Position numbers and translations under genes: made by a program | Source: a virus | Length of the DNA: 26,982 nucleotides | Virus record (IMG/VR): IMGVR_UViG_3300024348_001719 | Coordinates: 1 to 26,982 of that record | Strand: one strand, 5' to 3' | Notes under the pieces: generated by a model | What the model was told of the DNA's origin: nothing | The model's database searches: none | Seen by the model: only the letters and a program-made list of their open reading frames with translations | Shown here: positions 12,648-21,299 of the stretch, one piece after another | Layout: each line of letters starts with the position of its first letter | Numbering within the stretch: the stretch's first letter is position 1

Positions 12648-13249
12648 TATTTGTTATCTCCTATTGCTTTCTCCCAATTTTTTATTGCCCAATGACCAAT
12701 GCCACAAGCGTCTGCGACATCATTATCTGTAATTGTTCTATCATAATTAATATTAATAAAGTTAATTGTTCTTTCTTTACGAAGCATTCTTTCGTGAGCC
12801 TTGTAGTATGAATCAGACTTTCCAGGATTTTGAGATCGTATTAGTAACTGTTCTTCTTTAGATATTTTCCCATTACCCATAAAAATTTGCCAAGTAATTG
12901 GAGAAACTCTACCAATCGTTTTAGTTCCAGATTGTCCTGCTGATCCAAGAATTGCACCTTGAACTAATGCAAGGTCAGCAGCAGTCTTAGGGCTATTCAT
13001 AAACACTGTATGCTCAATAACTATTGCTTCAAAGCCACCATAAATATCAAAAAAGGCTTTTACTTTTTTGCCAGCATCCATAACTTTTTCATAGATGTTA
13101 CTTCCTTCAAAATAAATCTTACCAATACTTTCCAACGTTTTTTGTTGGGTATCAAACAAAGCAAAAGCAAGACTATTGGTACTAGCGTCAATAGCACAAA
13201 TAGTTTTTGGCTGTGCCTCTGCTCCCCATTTAGTCTTGCTCATACTCAA
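12647..13249 (-). CDS. RuvC-like Holliday junction resolvase
   Basis: An RNase H-fold endonuclease that would cut Holliday junctions and branched replication DNA before packaging. The acidic residues fit RuvC: Asp21 in CAIDASTNSLAFA, Glu79 in AIVIEHTVF, and Asp177/Asp180 in DNDVADACGIGHWA, with the typical C-terminal helix. At 200 residues it is near the usual size. The first possible start is TTG at 13249, five bases after AAAGG; an ATG two codons on (13243) is the alternative. It overlaps the zinc-protein gene by 20 bases. Phage resolvases of this type usually resolve junctions made by recombination-dependent replication, which suits the neighbouring RecA and nuclease genes. Confidence 0.85.
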   Translation of the reverse strand: MSMSKTKWGAEAQPKTICAIDASTNSLAFALFDTQQKTLESIGKIYFEGSNIYEKVMDAGKKVKAFFDIYGGFEAIVIEHTVFMNSPKTAADLALVQGAILGSAGQSGTKTIGRVSPITWQIFMGNGKISKEEQLLIRSQNPGKSDSYYKAHERMLRKERTINFININYDRTITDNDVADACGIGHWAIKNWEKAIGDNK

Positions 13250-13520
13250 TATAACCTTTCAATTCTTTTAGCATTTTTGCAACTGCCTTTTCACTAACAT
13301 TACAGTTTGAGCAAAATCCAGAGTCATTATAGATAGAAAGTTCTTGTGCACAACCGCCCAGACATAAACGTTTCTTCCCTTTTCGCTTTTGTCTTTTTAT
13401 GACGTTGTATCTTTCTACAATCTTTTCTCTAGTTGCAATATCTCTACAAACCTTGGTACAATAAATTTGATAACTTACTGTTGGTTTAAACGATACATCA
13501 CATACGTTACATAACTTCAC
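13230..13520 (-). CDS. Double zinc-finger protein
   Basis: A 96-residue basic protein with two cysteine clusters: CNVC at 4-7 paired with YCTKVC at about 20-25, and LCLGGC near 52-57 paired with FCSNC near 69-73. A Lys/Arg-rich stretch (KRQKRKGKKR) lies between them. This fits nucleic-acid binding by two zinc ribbons. The start is GTG at 13520 with GGAGG six bases upstream, inside the nuclease gene (14-base overlap). It is locked between the Cas4-like nuclease and RuvC genes, so a role in recombination or junction binding is reasonable. Confidence 0.75.
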   Translation of the reverse strand: MKLCNVCDVSFKPTVSYQIYCTKVCRDIATREKIVERYNVIKRQKRKGKKRLCLGGCAQELSIYNDSGFCSNCNVSEKAVAKMLKELKGYIEYEQD

Positions 13521-14292
13521 TCAGTTCCTCCAGGGATGCTATCTTTACTACACCCACCCCTGCTTCTCCACAAGCCTTTTTAATAGGACAATTCTTGCAG
13601 ATTTTTGAATTAGATCTATAGTTTTTAGTTGGAAGAGTTTTGTCTTCCCATGCCTTACGAACTTCACGCATCCATTGAAATGCCATATCAATCCAGGCTC
13701 TGTAGTGATCGTTTACCTCTACTGGAATTACAAGTAGTTCGTGGTTGTTTTTATTTTCATAAATAATAACACCTTTAGACTTTTTTAGTATCTTCATATA
13801 AATAAGTAACTGAGATACGTGACCCATCTTAGGCTTACCTGTGCGTTTGCGGTACTCAAAGACTTCATTGTTTGTTGTCTTTACTTCAACAACAATCTCA
13901 TCGCCCTTCCATTGAATAAAGTTATCCACGTACCCAAAAATTGGTGGGTCATCATAAAAAACCTTAAACTCTGAATCAATAGAAATACCAGAATTCTTAA
14001 ATGCTGTTTCAATACGACCATGTGAAAGAGTTCCGTTGGTCATGTTTGCTACACCATAAGGATCAGCATTGTCTTCAAATACAGCACCCTCAAAAGCCAG
14101 GTACCAGTATCTAGGACACTCTCCATGGCCATAGGCAATAGTAGAAGGACCAAAGGTTTTCTTCTGTGTATGCTTAGGCTCACGCCCAACTAGATATCCT
14201 GCTTCAATTATCTTAACTAATTCTTTTGCATCTAACTGTGCTGGTGTTTCAACTTCTCTAATCATTATTTGTTGTAGTAAATTTTTAGTCAT
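13507..14292 (-). CDS. Cas4/AddB-like PD-(D/E)XK nuclease with Fe-S cysteines
   Basis: A predicted exonuclease that resects DNA ends for recombination. Numbered from the ATG at 14292: His91 and Glu95 (LSHGRIETAF), Asp123 (GYVDNF), Glu136-x-Lys138 (VVEVKTT) and Gln161 form the RecB-type nuclease core. Four cysteines, Cys59 upstream and Cys232, Cys235, Cys241 (CKNCPIKKAC) downstream, match the iron-sulfur staple of Cas4 and AddB. The ATG at 14292 was chosen over ATG at 14298 because AAGGG is six bases from the former and directly abuts the latter. A candidate promoter lies just upstream. There is no CRISPR array or other cas gene here, so this is a replication or recombination nuclease, as in many phages. 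Confidence 0.87.
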   Translation of the reverse strand: MTKNLLQQIMIREVETPAQLDAKELVKIIEAGYLVGREPKHTQKKTFGPSTIAYGHGECPRYWYLAFEGAVFEDNADPYGVANMTNGTLSHGRIETAFKNSGISIDSEFKVFYDDPPIFGYVDNFIQWKGDEIVVEVKTTNNEVFEYRKRTGKPKMGHVSQLLIYMKILKKSKGVIIYENKNNHELLVIPVEVNDHYRAWIDMAFQWMREVRKAWEDKTLPTKNYRSNSKICKNCPIKKACGEAGVGVVKIASLEELSEVM

Positions 14293-14312
14293 TATCATCC
14301 CTTGTTTATATA

Positions 14313-14321
14313 AGTATAGCA
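14313..14321 (-). promoter_or_regulatory. Extended -10 promoter before the Cas4-like gene
   Basis: On the minus strand TGCTATACT (TGnTATACT) lies about 20 bases before the nuclease ATG, in the only gap of this operon. RNA would start close to the ribosome binding site. The -35 (AATACA) is poor. Confidence 0.4.
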
Positions 14322-14323
14322 GG

Positions 14324-14638
14324 TTAGCGCATAATGTATTTTAATGCTGATACCAAATCGTTAATTGATTCTGCTGCGGTATAATAAATATTCTTCTTTG
14401 CCCTGTCACCTTTATCAACATTGGCCATCCATGTAGCCTTTAAAGACATCTTGGCTGCAATTGCCTGTAGTCTAACAATCTCAAGACTTGCAACCTGAAT
14501 TGGAATATCTGGTTTAATAATTATCTTAGCAATCATTGTAAGAGCAACCGTAAGTTCTTCATCATTCATATACTCTGCGATTTCAGCCAAACCATTTACC
14601 TGCTCTAGCGTTGTTTTTTGTGAACCCTCATTTGACAT
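14324..14638 (-). CDS. Helical phage protein of unknown function
   Basis: A 104-residue all-helical protein. Segments IPIQVASLEIVRLQAIAAKM (about 51-70) and WMANVDKGDRAKKNIYYTAAES (about 75-96, ending in a YYTAAE motif) are of a kind I associate with small actinobacteriophage replication-region proteins, without a known function. The ATG has AGGAG nine bases upstream, and it overlaps the resolvase-like gene by 11 bases. Position between nuclease genes suggests a role in recombination. Confidence 0.75.
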   Translation of the reverse strand: MSNEGSQKTTLEQVNGLAEIAEYMNDEELTVALTMIAKIIIKPDIPIQVASLEIVRLQAIAAKMSLKATWMANVDKGDRAKKNIYYTAAESINDLVSALKYIMR

Positions 14639-14924
14639 TTTTGCTCTCCTCTATTAACTGTTGTAACATATCTAGTTCTATTATAGCAAGGCGTACCTTT
14701 TGTGTACCCTCGCCAAGCACAACAACCAAAGCAGGATCCATGCTTTTCTTTAATGCATCAGTTGTAGCCTTAGCCCAAACATCTTGGTTTAGCGTAAAAG
14801 ACTTAGAGCATTCTTTAAAATCTATTACAAAATTATTCCAAGATGCATCACCCTTGGTGTTGTTTCTACCAGAGTTCTTATGCTGCTTAGCACCAATTCG
14901 CTTTGACTCAGATCTTTCACTCAT
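14628..14924 (-). CDS. Putative PD-(D/E)XK resolvase-like nuclease
   Basis: A 98-residue protein. KRIGAKQHKNSGRNNTKGD is followed by NNFVIDFKECSKSFTL, a pattern like the archaeal-type Holliday junction resolvase or VRR-NUC folds in which KGD supplies the first Asp and (I)DxK the second acidic-Lys pair. Here the usual Glu-x-Lys is Asp-Phe-Lys. The following helix (VWAKATTDALKKS) and ALVVVLGEG strand also fit. Asp26 and Asp35-Lys37 (approximate) would be catalytic. It starts 8 bases inside the preceding zinc-protein gene. The nuclease call is moderate; a second resolvase beside RuvC would be redundant. Confidence 0.6.
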   Translation of the reverse strand: MSERSESKRIGAKQHKNSGRNNTKGDASWNNFVIDFKECSKSFTLNQDVWAKATTDALKKSMDPALVVVLGEGTQKVRLAIIELDMLQQLIEESKNVK

Positions 14925-15102
14925 TAGTAAAATCTTTCTTTTTCTTCTTTGCTGGTATTAACGCAACTTTGGACACATGCTTTGCAGAACACATCCATGT
15001 TGCATCTCCAGTTTCATTCCAAAGTCTTAAAGATAATACTTCTTCATGACATTTTTTGCATGGAAACTTTCCACTAAATATACTAAAATTGCTATCAGCC
15101 AT
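14917..15102 (-). CDS. Small zinc-binding protein
   Basis: A 61-residue protein with CKKC at 15-18 and Cys38 with His41 (WMCSAKH), enough for one zinc site, and a Lys-rich end (AKKKKKD). Its ATG lies 8 bases inside the recA-like gene end and its stop 8 bases inside the next gene, so it is translated as part of this cluster. Probably a nucleic-acid or protein-binding accessory of recombination. Function unknown. Confidence 0.72.
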   Translation of the reverse strand: MADSNFSIFSGKFPCKKCHEEVLSLRLWNETGDATWMCSAKHVSKVALIPAKKKKKDFTNE

Positions 15103-16108
15103 TTGCCAATTTATCTCTTAGGCTTTTCTGTAAATCTAAATCTTCTCTTACACGATTAATAAACCCATCTCGCCCTTGAACCTTTGTACCATCATCAAGT
15201 TGATACCATGCTCCAGTACGATTAACGAGTCCTACTGATTCTGCTGTGTCAACGAGATCACCAATGGCATCAATACCAATATCGTCACCTCTAAAATAAA
15301 AATCATACTCACCAGACTGGAACCCTGGAGAGGTTTTAGAGAACTGTAGTTCCCAGCGAATCTTTCTACCAATTTTTTCTTCAATTAATTTATCTCCTAC
15401 TTTAATCTTTCCCTTAAGTGCTTGATTATCTGACTCTGACGAAAATAATTTAATAACGCACGACGAATAAAACTTAGTAGCCTGCCCACCTGAAGGCTGC
15501 TGGCTAGTATACATAGCGTTAATATTATTACGGGACTGAGAAATAAGTACAAGAAGAGTTGGCTTAACTTTATTGTTAGCATAATTAAGCATTTTCCACG
15601 CATTACTAAAGTCACGAGACTCTGCCCCAATCTGTTTAGTATTTTCTAATGCTTTCATTTCATCTGTATCTTTTTCAAAATATATTGCAGGAAGCATTGA
15701 TGTAATTGAATCTATAACTATTAAGTCAACACCAGCATTCATTAATCCAACACCTACATCAACCATATCACTAATAGTTCTTGCTTGTGAATAAATAAGT
15801 TTTGTTGGGTCTACTCCAAGTTGTTTAGCCCAGTCTTCAGAATATGACATTTCAGAATCAATCCATGCACAAAGTTTTCCTTCTGCTTGGGCTATAGCAA
15901 TCATCTGAAGGCACATAGAGGACTTTGCAGAGGACTTGGAGCCCCAGATAAGAACTTGTCTGCCATAAGGAAGACCCCCTCCTAGAGCACGGTTTAAACC
16001 AAAACTAGGTGTTGCTTGATACTCATAATTAATGCCAACTCCACTACCAAGTTTTTTTCTTAACTTAGGATCAAGTAGTGCTAATGCTTCTTCTATACTA
16101 ACCGACAT
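15095..16108 (-). CDS. RecA-like recombinase with altered Walker A
   Basis: A strand-exchange ATPase of the RecA/UvsX class for recombination-dependent replication and repair. Numbered from ATG 16108: P-loop GSKSSAKS at 56-63, putative catalytic Glu86 in WIDSEMSYS, Walker B LIVIDS with Asp133, and LVLISQSRNN near 186-195 matching the region before loop L2. In the P-loop GxxxxGK[ST], the second Gly is Ala61. A C-terminal extension (YDFYFRGDDIGIDAIGDLV) resembles the cellular RecA segment after the core. The ATG at 16108 was chosen because GGAGG is six bases upstream; the ATG at 16114 abuts it. It overlaps the DnaE stop by 11 bases. At 337 residues the length is normal. Confidence 0.88.
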   Translation of the reverse strand: MSVSIEEALALLDPKLRKKLGSGVGINYEYQATPSFGLNRALGGGLPYGRQVLIWGSKSSAKSSMCLQMIAIAQAEGKLCAWIDSEMSYSEDWAKQLGVDPTKLIYSQARTISDMVDVGVGLMNAGVDLIVIDSITSMLPAIYFEKDTDEMKALENTKQIGAESRDFSNAWKMLNYANNKVKPTLLVLISQSRNNINAMYTSQQPSGGQATKFYSSCVIKLFSSESDNQALKGKIKVGDKLIEEKIGRKIRWELQFSKTSPGFQSGEYDFYFRGDDIGIDAIGDLVDTAESVGLVNRTGAWYQLDDGTKVQGRDGFINRVREDLDLQKSLRDKLANG

Positions 16109-19100
16109 GTACATCCTCCAATGTTACTGTTCCGTCTTTTGTTTTTCCAAAACTAAACTTATAAGCCTTGCCTTCTTCAATGTGCATGTATGCTCTTGGG
16201 AATGCAGTAGGAAACACAGTTACAGAATGAAGTTCTCTACTAGTATCTGCTAATGTTAGAGATGCCATCTTCTTTCCAGCCTTTGTCATTCTTGGTTTAA
16301 AAGAAACAACAAATAATTCTTCTTCAGAATAAGGCAGTTGTTTATAACTTAAAAACTTTACTAGGGCATTTGGAGATCCCTTAATTTCATCAACTGGAAT
16401 AGCAGATACAATTCTGTTATCTGTAGCAAGAATAAGGTATGTCTTTCCTGTTTCAATAGTTGTTTGCTCTTCATCAAATATTCCAACTGATCCAGTCTTA
16501 TCTAATAACTCTACTCTTGACCAGCCAGTGCCACGTTTAATTGCTTTAACCATACCCATTAAAATAAATGAACCCTTTTCTTCAAAAGAATCAACATCTT
16601 GAATAAATGCATAGTAATGTGAAGGTATAGTAATGTTAAACTCTGGAAGGTTTAAGAACTCATAAAGATTTTCCTTAATCTCAGCATCATTTCTTGGTTG
16701 ATCTGCAAAGGTTGCAGCACCAATTACACGCAGAGCATTAAGTGCACGACTATTGACTCCATTGCCTTTTGTAAATGTGAACTCTTCAAGTTCTTTGTAT
16801 GTTTTAAATGGTCTAGCAGCAATATACTTTTCTGCAATGTTAGTTGATATAAACTTAATACCAGTCAGGCCAAACCTAATTCCCTTACCCTCAATTTTAA
16901 AATCAAAATCAGAGTCATTGATATGAGGAAGTTTTACTGGAATCCCCATGCGCTTTGCCTCAATTAAATATTCTGTTCTTCCGTCTTTATCTTTTTCGTT
17001 TTTAAGTAATGCAAACATAAACTCAAGAGGATAATGATATTTTAGCCACGCCGTCCAATACGAGAGCGTAGAATAAGCAACCGCATGAGACTTGTTGAAC
17101 GAGTAGCCTGCATGTGCTTCAAAGTCGTGCCATAGATCAAGAGCCTTATTGGGAGTAATATAGGCAGAAGCACCTTTGACAAATTGTTCTTTGTATACAT
17201 CAAACTCTTTAGCATCCTTCTTCTTGCCAATGATTTTTCTAACTTTATCTGCTTCCGACATGGACATTTGTCCAAGGTGTACACATGCTTGCATAACTTG
17301 CTCTTGGTAAAGAACACAGCCATAGGTATCCTCCGTAAACTCTTTCATAATCTGGTGAATATAAGATACATTTTGCTTACCATGTTTACGAGCAATATAA
17401 TCTTTACCAATAGTATTCATAGCACCAGGACGAACAAGTGCATTTGATGCAGCAAGTTCATTAAAATTCTTTACACCCATCTTAACAAGAAGGTTTGTGT
17501 ATGGTGTTGCTTCACACTGGAAGACACCTTTTGTATATCCATCAGAAAGCATTTCATAAACTTTTGCATCTGCAAGATCAAGAGAATCTAAGTCAATATC
17601 TTTATAATGATTTTCTTTAATCATAGCAACTGCATCTTGAATAACACTTAATGTTTTAAGACCAAGTGCATCAATTTTTATAAGCCCGATGCGTTCAGCC
17701 TCTTCCATGTCGACACCAACCACAGGTATACGTTCATCAGACCCAGGACTAGATCTCGTTTCCATTGGAGCAAACCTAAAAATCGGATCTTTGCTAGTGA
17801 CCACACCAGCAGCGTGTATACCAGTACCACGAATACGACCACGTAATTGTTCACCATAAACCTCCACCTCTGGATATTTTTCTCTAAACCAAGCAGCAGT
17901 CCTTGATGAACAATATTCATCCCAAGTGTCTACCAACTTTAAAACCTTGTTTACATCTGTTAATGGAATATCTAGAACTCTGGCTACATCTCGCACAACA
18001 CCCTTATCTTTAAATTCAAGGAATGTTGCAATAGATGCAACGTGTCTATACTGTCTAACAAGATAGTCTTTAACTTCATCACGTCTGTTATCTTGAATAT
18101 CTGTATCAATATCAGGAAAGTCATTACGTTCTGGGTTAATAAAACGGAAAAATAGAAGTCCATACTTAATTGGATCAATGTCTGTAATTCCAAGTGAGTA
18201 ACAAACCAATGAACCTGCTGCAGATCCACGACCTGGACCTACCATAATGCCTTCCTTCTTAGCCCAAGCAATCATGCTTTGAACTACAAGGAAGTATGGT
18301 GCAAACTTCTTATCTTTAATAATCTTAAGTTCTTCATCAAGTCTATCTAGGTATTCTTTGTTATCTGACAAACCTTTTATTTGTAAGCCCTCTAAAGATA
18401 TCTTAGCAAGTTCCCTATCAGGACTCTTGTATTGTACTGGCAGTAGGTTTAGTCCATCTTGTATCTCATAGTCTTCTACTGTATCTGCTAGTAGTAGAGT
18501 GTTGGCATAGATGTCAGGTCTATCAATACCCTGCGATTCCATCGCTGCCTTCATCTCTTTATAAGACAAAAGGTGAATGTCAAACTTGTTAAATGTTATC
18601 TGGCGATCTTCTCCATATAGATAGTCAAGTCGCTTCATCATGTCTGGTTGCTTTTTTGACTTTTCATATGTTGCTTCTTTATTTACTTTACCATGTGTGT
18701 TAAGCAACAACTTAAACTCTTGGATCTCTCTTTGTGATTGGTCAACATGGTGACAGTCTGGTGTAACAACAACCTTAATGCTAAACTCATCTGCAAGTTC
18801 TATTAGGTATTTATTTATTTGTGCTTCATTGTGTGGCATTACTTCAATGTAGTAATCACTACCAAAGGTATCTTTAAACCATTGAATGTATTTCTTAGCA
18901 AGAGCAAACTCTTCTTCTTCTAATGCCTTAACAATAACACTACTTGGACAAGCAGAAGTTACAATAATACCTTCACGATACTTTTGTAGAATATCAAAAT
19001 CAAATCTTGGCTTTTTAAAAAAACCATCTGTCCATGATAATTCACTAATCTTGTTAAGGTTTTCTAAACCTAATTTATTCTTGGCTAGAAGGATAATGTG

Positions 19101-19373
19101 GTTATAGACAAGATCTTGCTGACCTTCTCTTTCAGACTTATCTCGTTTATCAGATATGTCTGCACACATGTATCCTTCTAGACCTAGAATCGGCTTAATA
19201 CCCTTTTCTTTAGCCATGCGATACATCTCACGGTGACCAGATAACGTACCATGGTCTGTGATTGCGATTGCTGGCATACCTAAAGCACTAGCACGGTCAA
19301 CATACTCTTTTGGAGTTGCTACGCCGTCAAATAGTGAGTAATGGGTATGTACGTGTAAGCCTACGTAGTTCAT
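16098..19373 (-). CDS. dnaE: DNA polymerase III alpha subunit (DnaE-type) with PHP domain
   Basis: The replicative C-family polymerase of this phage. The N-terminal PHP domain has HVHTHYS at 7-13, TDHGT at 39-43 and PDCHH at 205-209, so metal-dependent proofreading is possible. In the palm, MVGPGRGSAAGSLVCYSLG at 377-395 binds nucleotide, PDIDTD carries Asp421 and Asp423, and IKIDALGLKTL carries Asp568. The thumb and fingers follow, with the helix-hairpin region and a C-terminal OB-fold near 950-1040. The length of 1091 is slightly below cellular DnaE (about 1160). No separate epsilon exonuclease, sliding clamp or clamp loader is in the window; host ones may serve. The ATG follows the SSB stop with one base between. 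DnaE-type polymerases are common in actinobacteriophages. Confidence 0.95.
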   Translation of the reverse strand: MNYVGLHVHTHYSLFDGVATPKEYVDRASALGMPAIAITDHGTLSGHREMYRMAKEKGIKPILGLEGYMCADISDKRDKSEREGQQDLVYNHIILLAKNKLGLENLNKISELSWTDGFFKKPRFDFDILQKYREGIIVTSACPSSVIVKALEEEEFALAKKYIQWFKDTFGSDYYIEVMPHNEAQINKYLIELADEFSIKVVVTPDCHHVDQSQREIQEFKLLLNTHGKVNKEATYEKSKKQPDMMKRLDYLYGEDRQITFNKFDIHLLSYKEMKAAMESQGIDRPDIYANTLLLADTVEDYEIQDGLNLLPVQYKSPDRELAKISLEGLQIKGLSDNKEYLDRLDEELKIIKDKKFAPYFLVVQSMIAWAKKEGIMVGPGRGSAAGSLVCYSLGITDIDPIKYGLLFFRFINPERNDFPDIDTDIQDNRRDEVKDYLVRQYRHVASIATFLEFKDKGVVRDVARVLDIPLTDVNKVLKLVDTWDEYCSSRTAAWFREKYPEVEVYGEQLRGRIRGTGIHAAGVVTSKDPIFRFAPMETRSSPGSDERIPVVGVDMEEAERIGLIKIDALGLKTLSVIQDAVAMIKENHYKDIDLDSLDLADAKVYEMLSDGYTKGVFQCEATPYTNLLVKMGVKNFNELAASNALVRPGAMNTIGKDYIARKHGKQNVSYIHQIMKEFTEDTYGCVLYQEQVMQACVHLGQMSMSEADKVRKIIGKKKDAKEFDVYKEQFVKGASAYITPNKALDLWHDFEAHAGYSFNKSHAVAYSTLSYWTAWLKYHYPLEFMFALLKNEKDKDGRTEYLIEAKRMGIPVKLPHINDSDFDFKIEGKGIRFGLTGIKFISTNIAEKYIAARPFKTYKELEEFTFTKGNGVNSRALNALRVIGAATFADQPRNDAEIKENLYEFLNLPEFNITIPSHYYAFIQDVDSFEEKGSFILMGMVKAIKRGTGWSRVELLDKTGSVGIFDEEQTTIETGKTYLILATDNRIVSAIPVDEIKGSPNALVKFLSYKQLPYSEEELFVVSFKPRMTKAGKKMASLTLADTSRELHSVTVFPTAFPRAYMHIEEGKAYKFSFGKTKDGTVTLEDVHVG

Positions 19374-19374
19374 A

Positions 19375-20031
19375 TTACCAATCTGTGTTGGTAGATGAAG
19401 TTACAGATGGAGTGTCAAACCCCAAATAGAACGCTTCTTGTTCTGCGTATGGAATCTTGCGTAGTGCAGATTCTAGTGGATATGGCTTGATATCTCCCCA
19501 AGCAAATGGTTCCTTATCTGGTGCTGATGGAATTAGTGTGTAATTGGTTTCAGTACCCTGACCATTACGCTTTAACTTCCATAGTACGTTAGAGATGCTT
19601 CCTGTTTCAAGAGCATACTCACGAATTGTATTAAATGATGACTGCTTGCTAATACCCATATTCCAAATTGCAACATATGGTGCTTCAATGCCGTCGTCTA
19701 CAAGAACGTTGCAATAAAAACGAAGACGGGCTCTCCAGCCAGCCTTTGGATCTTTACGATGCATTTCTTCTGCCCAGTCACGGCCTTCTGTTTCCATTGT
19801 ATCTACAGCCTTACGCTTATAGTCCTTTGGGTTTGTGTGTTCCTTTACAACTAGTGCAAGGCCACGTTCTGCATTATAGTTTGCAGAATCTTCATCCAAC
19901 TCTTCAATGAATCGGATCTTTACTGATTGTCCATCGGCAAGTTTTAGCCACTTAACCTTTGGTGCGTTTTCATCATACTTTGGTTTTTCGAGTAGGGTTT
20001 CGATGTTCTTTAATCCCTTTACAATACTCAT
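19375..20031 (-). CDS. Single-stranded DNA-binding protein
   Basis: A predicted ssDNA-binding protein that coats template strands at the fork. Over 218 residues there is a basic N-terminus, an OB-like core with VKWLKLADGQSVKIRFIEEL at about 26-45, RARLRFYCNVLVDDGIEAPY at about 100-119 and VLWKLKRNGQGTETNYTLIP at about 149-168, and an end PSVTSSTNTDW with an acidic-aromatic finish. The pattern of YxNVLV, W-x-G and a KLKRxG strand is typical of phage gp32-like proteins near DnaE genes. The ATG has GAAGGAG upstream. Adjacency to polymerase and primase supports the call; it is by pattern and context rather than strong motif. Confidence 0.75.
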   Translation of the reverse strand: MSIVKGLKNIETLLEKPKYDENAPKVKWLKLADGQSVKIRFIEELDEDSANYNAERGLALVVKEHTNPKDYKRKAVDTMETEGRDWAEEMHRKDPKAGWRARLRFYCNVLVDDGIEAPYVAIWNMGISKQSSFNTIREYALETGSISNVLWKLKRNGQGTETNYTLIPSAPDKEPFAWGDIKPYPLESALRKIPYAEQEAFYLGFDTPSVTSSTNTDW

Positions 20032-20058
20032 ATTTGTCTCCTTCGTGTTGTTGTATAT

Positions 20059-20355
20059 TTATTTTAGTATTAGTTCAAAATGTTTTGCAATTGATAAAAT
20101 TGCCAATAAAGACCACAAAATATTGAACCAAATAATTGTGGGTAGAGTCTTTACTGTTGATGACCATATCAAAGCCAGGCTTGAAACCAAAGCAAATATA
20201 TATAGCCACCAAAATTGTTTGCCTAGAAGAAGTCCAGGAAATATAATGCAGATCTTTGTCATAAAGGCAAAGAACTCTACAGTATTGGGCTTATTCCAAT
20301 AAGACTTAAATCTCATTGTTTTTAAGGCTTCTAGCCATTGTGTTCTAAATTTCAT
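20059..20355 (-). CDS. Small membrane protein in the replication operon
   Basis: A 98-residue protein with a basic N-terminus and three likely membrane helices: about 28-44 (FFAFMTKICIIFPGLLLG), 47-64 (FWWLYIFALVSSLALIW) and 72-92 (TIIWFNILWSLLAILSI). The ATG is preceded by a strong GTGGGGGA. It lies between primase and SSB genes, with short gaps on both sides. It might anchor replication to the membrane or modify host envelope functions; nothing in the sequence decides. Confidence 0.72.
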   Translation of the reverse strand: MKFRTQWLEALKTMRFKSYWNKPNTVEFFAFMTKICIIFPGLLLGKQFWWLYIFALVSSLALIWSSTVKTLPTIIWFNILWSLLAILSIAKHFELILK

Positions 20356-20372
20356 ATTTCCCCCACTAGATA

Positions 20373-21299
20373 CTAGTTTAGCATAGCCGATATAGATTTG
20401 TCAAACTGGAACTCTAAGTTCTTAATTTCTTCATCTTCCATATCTCCTATGTCTTTGTATTTTTTATCAAGTCTAATAGTAGTAACCAAAGATCCAAGTT
20501 TTTCAACTAACTTATCTTTCATTATATTACCAGCCTCATCATTATCTGCAATTAGTACAACGTTTGTGAAGTACTTTTCTAACAATTTAATTTGAGAATT
20601 AGATACATTAGCCCCCAGAGTAGCAACTGCTGGGAACCCTACTTGGTCTAGTCGAATAGCATCAAAAGATGATTCAACTACATATACTGTACCAGATGAT
20701 TTAATTCTGTGCAGGTTAAATAATATTTTACCCTTTGGCAATCCTGGTGTGTTTTTAAAATCTTTACCTTCAATTGTTCTTGCAACAAAGCCAAGACACA
20801 TACCATCTGGTGAATGCATAGGGATGGTAATTGAGTCTTGTTTTTCTGAATAGCCAAGTGAAAACTTTGTAAATGAAGAAATATTTATCTTTCTATACTT
20901 AAGATAATTCTTAGGCTTTTCATCTGCAAGCAATTGGTTATGCAAGCGCTTTAATATTAATTCATCATATGGAGTAAACTCTGGTGGTGCAACTAATGTT
21001 TTATTAACTAACTTTTCAATGTCGTGCTCTGTCTCTTTACTTTTAATATAGCGAACTGCTTCAAAGTATGTTCTTCCAGACATGTGCATAATTAGTTCTT
21101 CTAGGTTCTTTGTTGTCTGGCAACCAAAGCAAAAGAATAATCCACTATCCTTTGCAACTTCACCAGCAGGTGTTCTATTATTGTTGTGATATGGACAAAA
21201 GATTATAAAGTCATTGCCAAACTCTGCCTCAATGTCAACTCCAGAACCTACAAGAACACGCTTAATTTGTTCTTGTGTATATATATTACTTGTCTTCAT
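20373..21299 (-). CDS. DnaG-like primase (CHC2 zinc finger and TOPRIM)
   Basis: Makes RNA primers for lagging-strand synthesis. From ATG 21299, a CHC2 zinc finger spans 35-60 (FCPYH with Cys35 and His38, then FFCFGC with Cys57 and Cys60). A linker follows, then a TOPRIM core with Glu209 in YVVESSFDAI and Asp252/Asp254 in LIADNDEAG. The 308-residue length is short against cellular DnaG (about 600): the C-terminal helicase-binding domain is missing or reduced. An upstream TTG at 21329 could extend it by ten residues; the ATG was preferred. It overlaps the helicase gene by 14 bases, so both should be made in fixed ratio. Confidence 0.9.
   Translation of the reverse strand: MKTSNIYTQEQIKRVLVGSGVDIEAEFGNDFIIFCPYHNNNRTPAGEVAKDSGLFFCFGCQTTKNLEELIMHMSGRTYFEAVRYIKSKETEHDIEKLVNKTLVAPPEFTPYDELILKRLHNQLLADEKPKNYLKYRKINISSFTKFSLGYSEKQDSITIPMHSPDGMCLGFVARTIEGKDFKNTPGLPKGKILFNLHRIKSSGTVYVVESSFDAIRLDQVGFPAVATLGANVSNSQIKLLEKYFTNVVLIADNDEAGNIMKDKLVEKLGSLVTTIRLDKKYKDIGDMEDEEIKNLEFQFDKSISAMLN

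Noticed and set aside
13507-14292. Cas4 as part of a CRISPR system
   Set aside because: No array and no other cas gene are present; neighbours are recombination genes.
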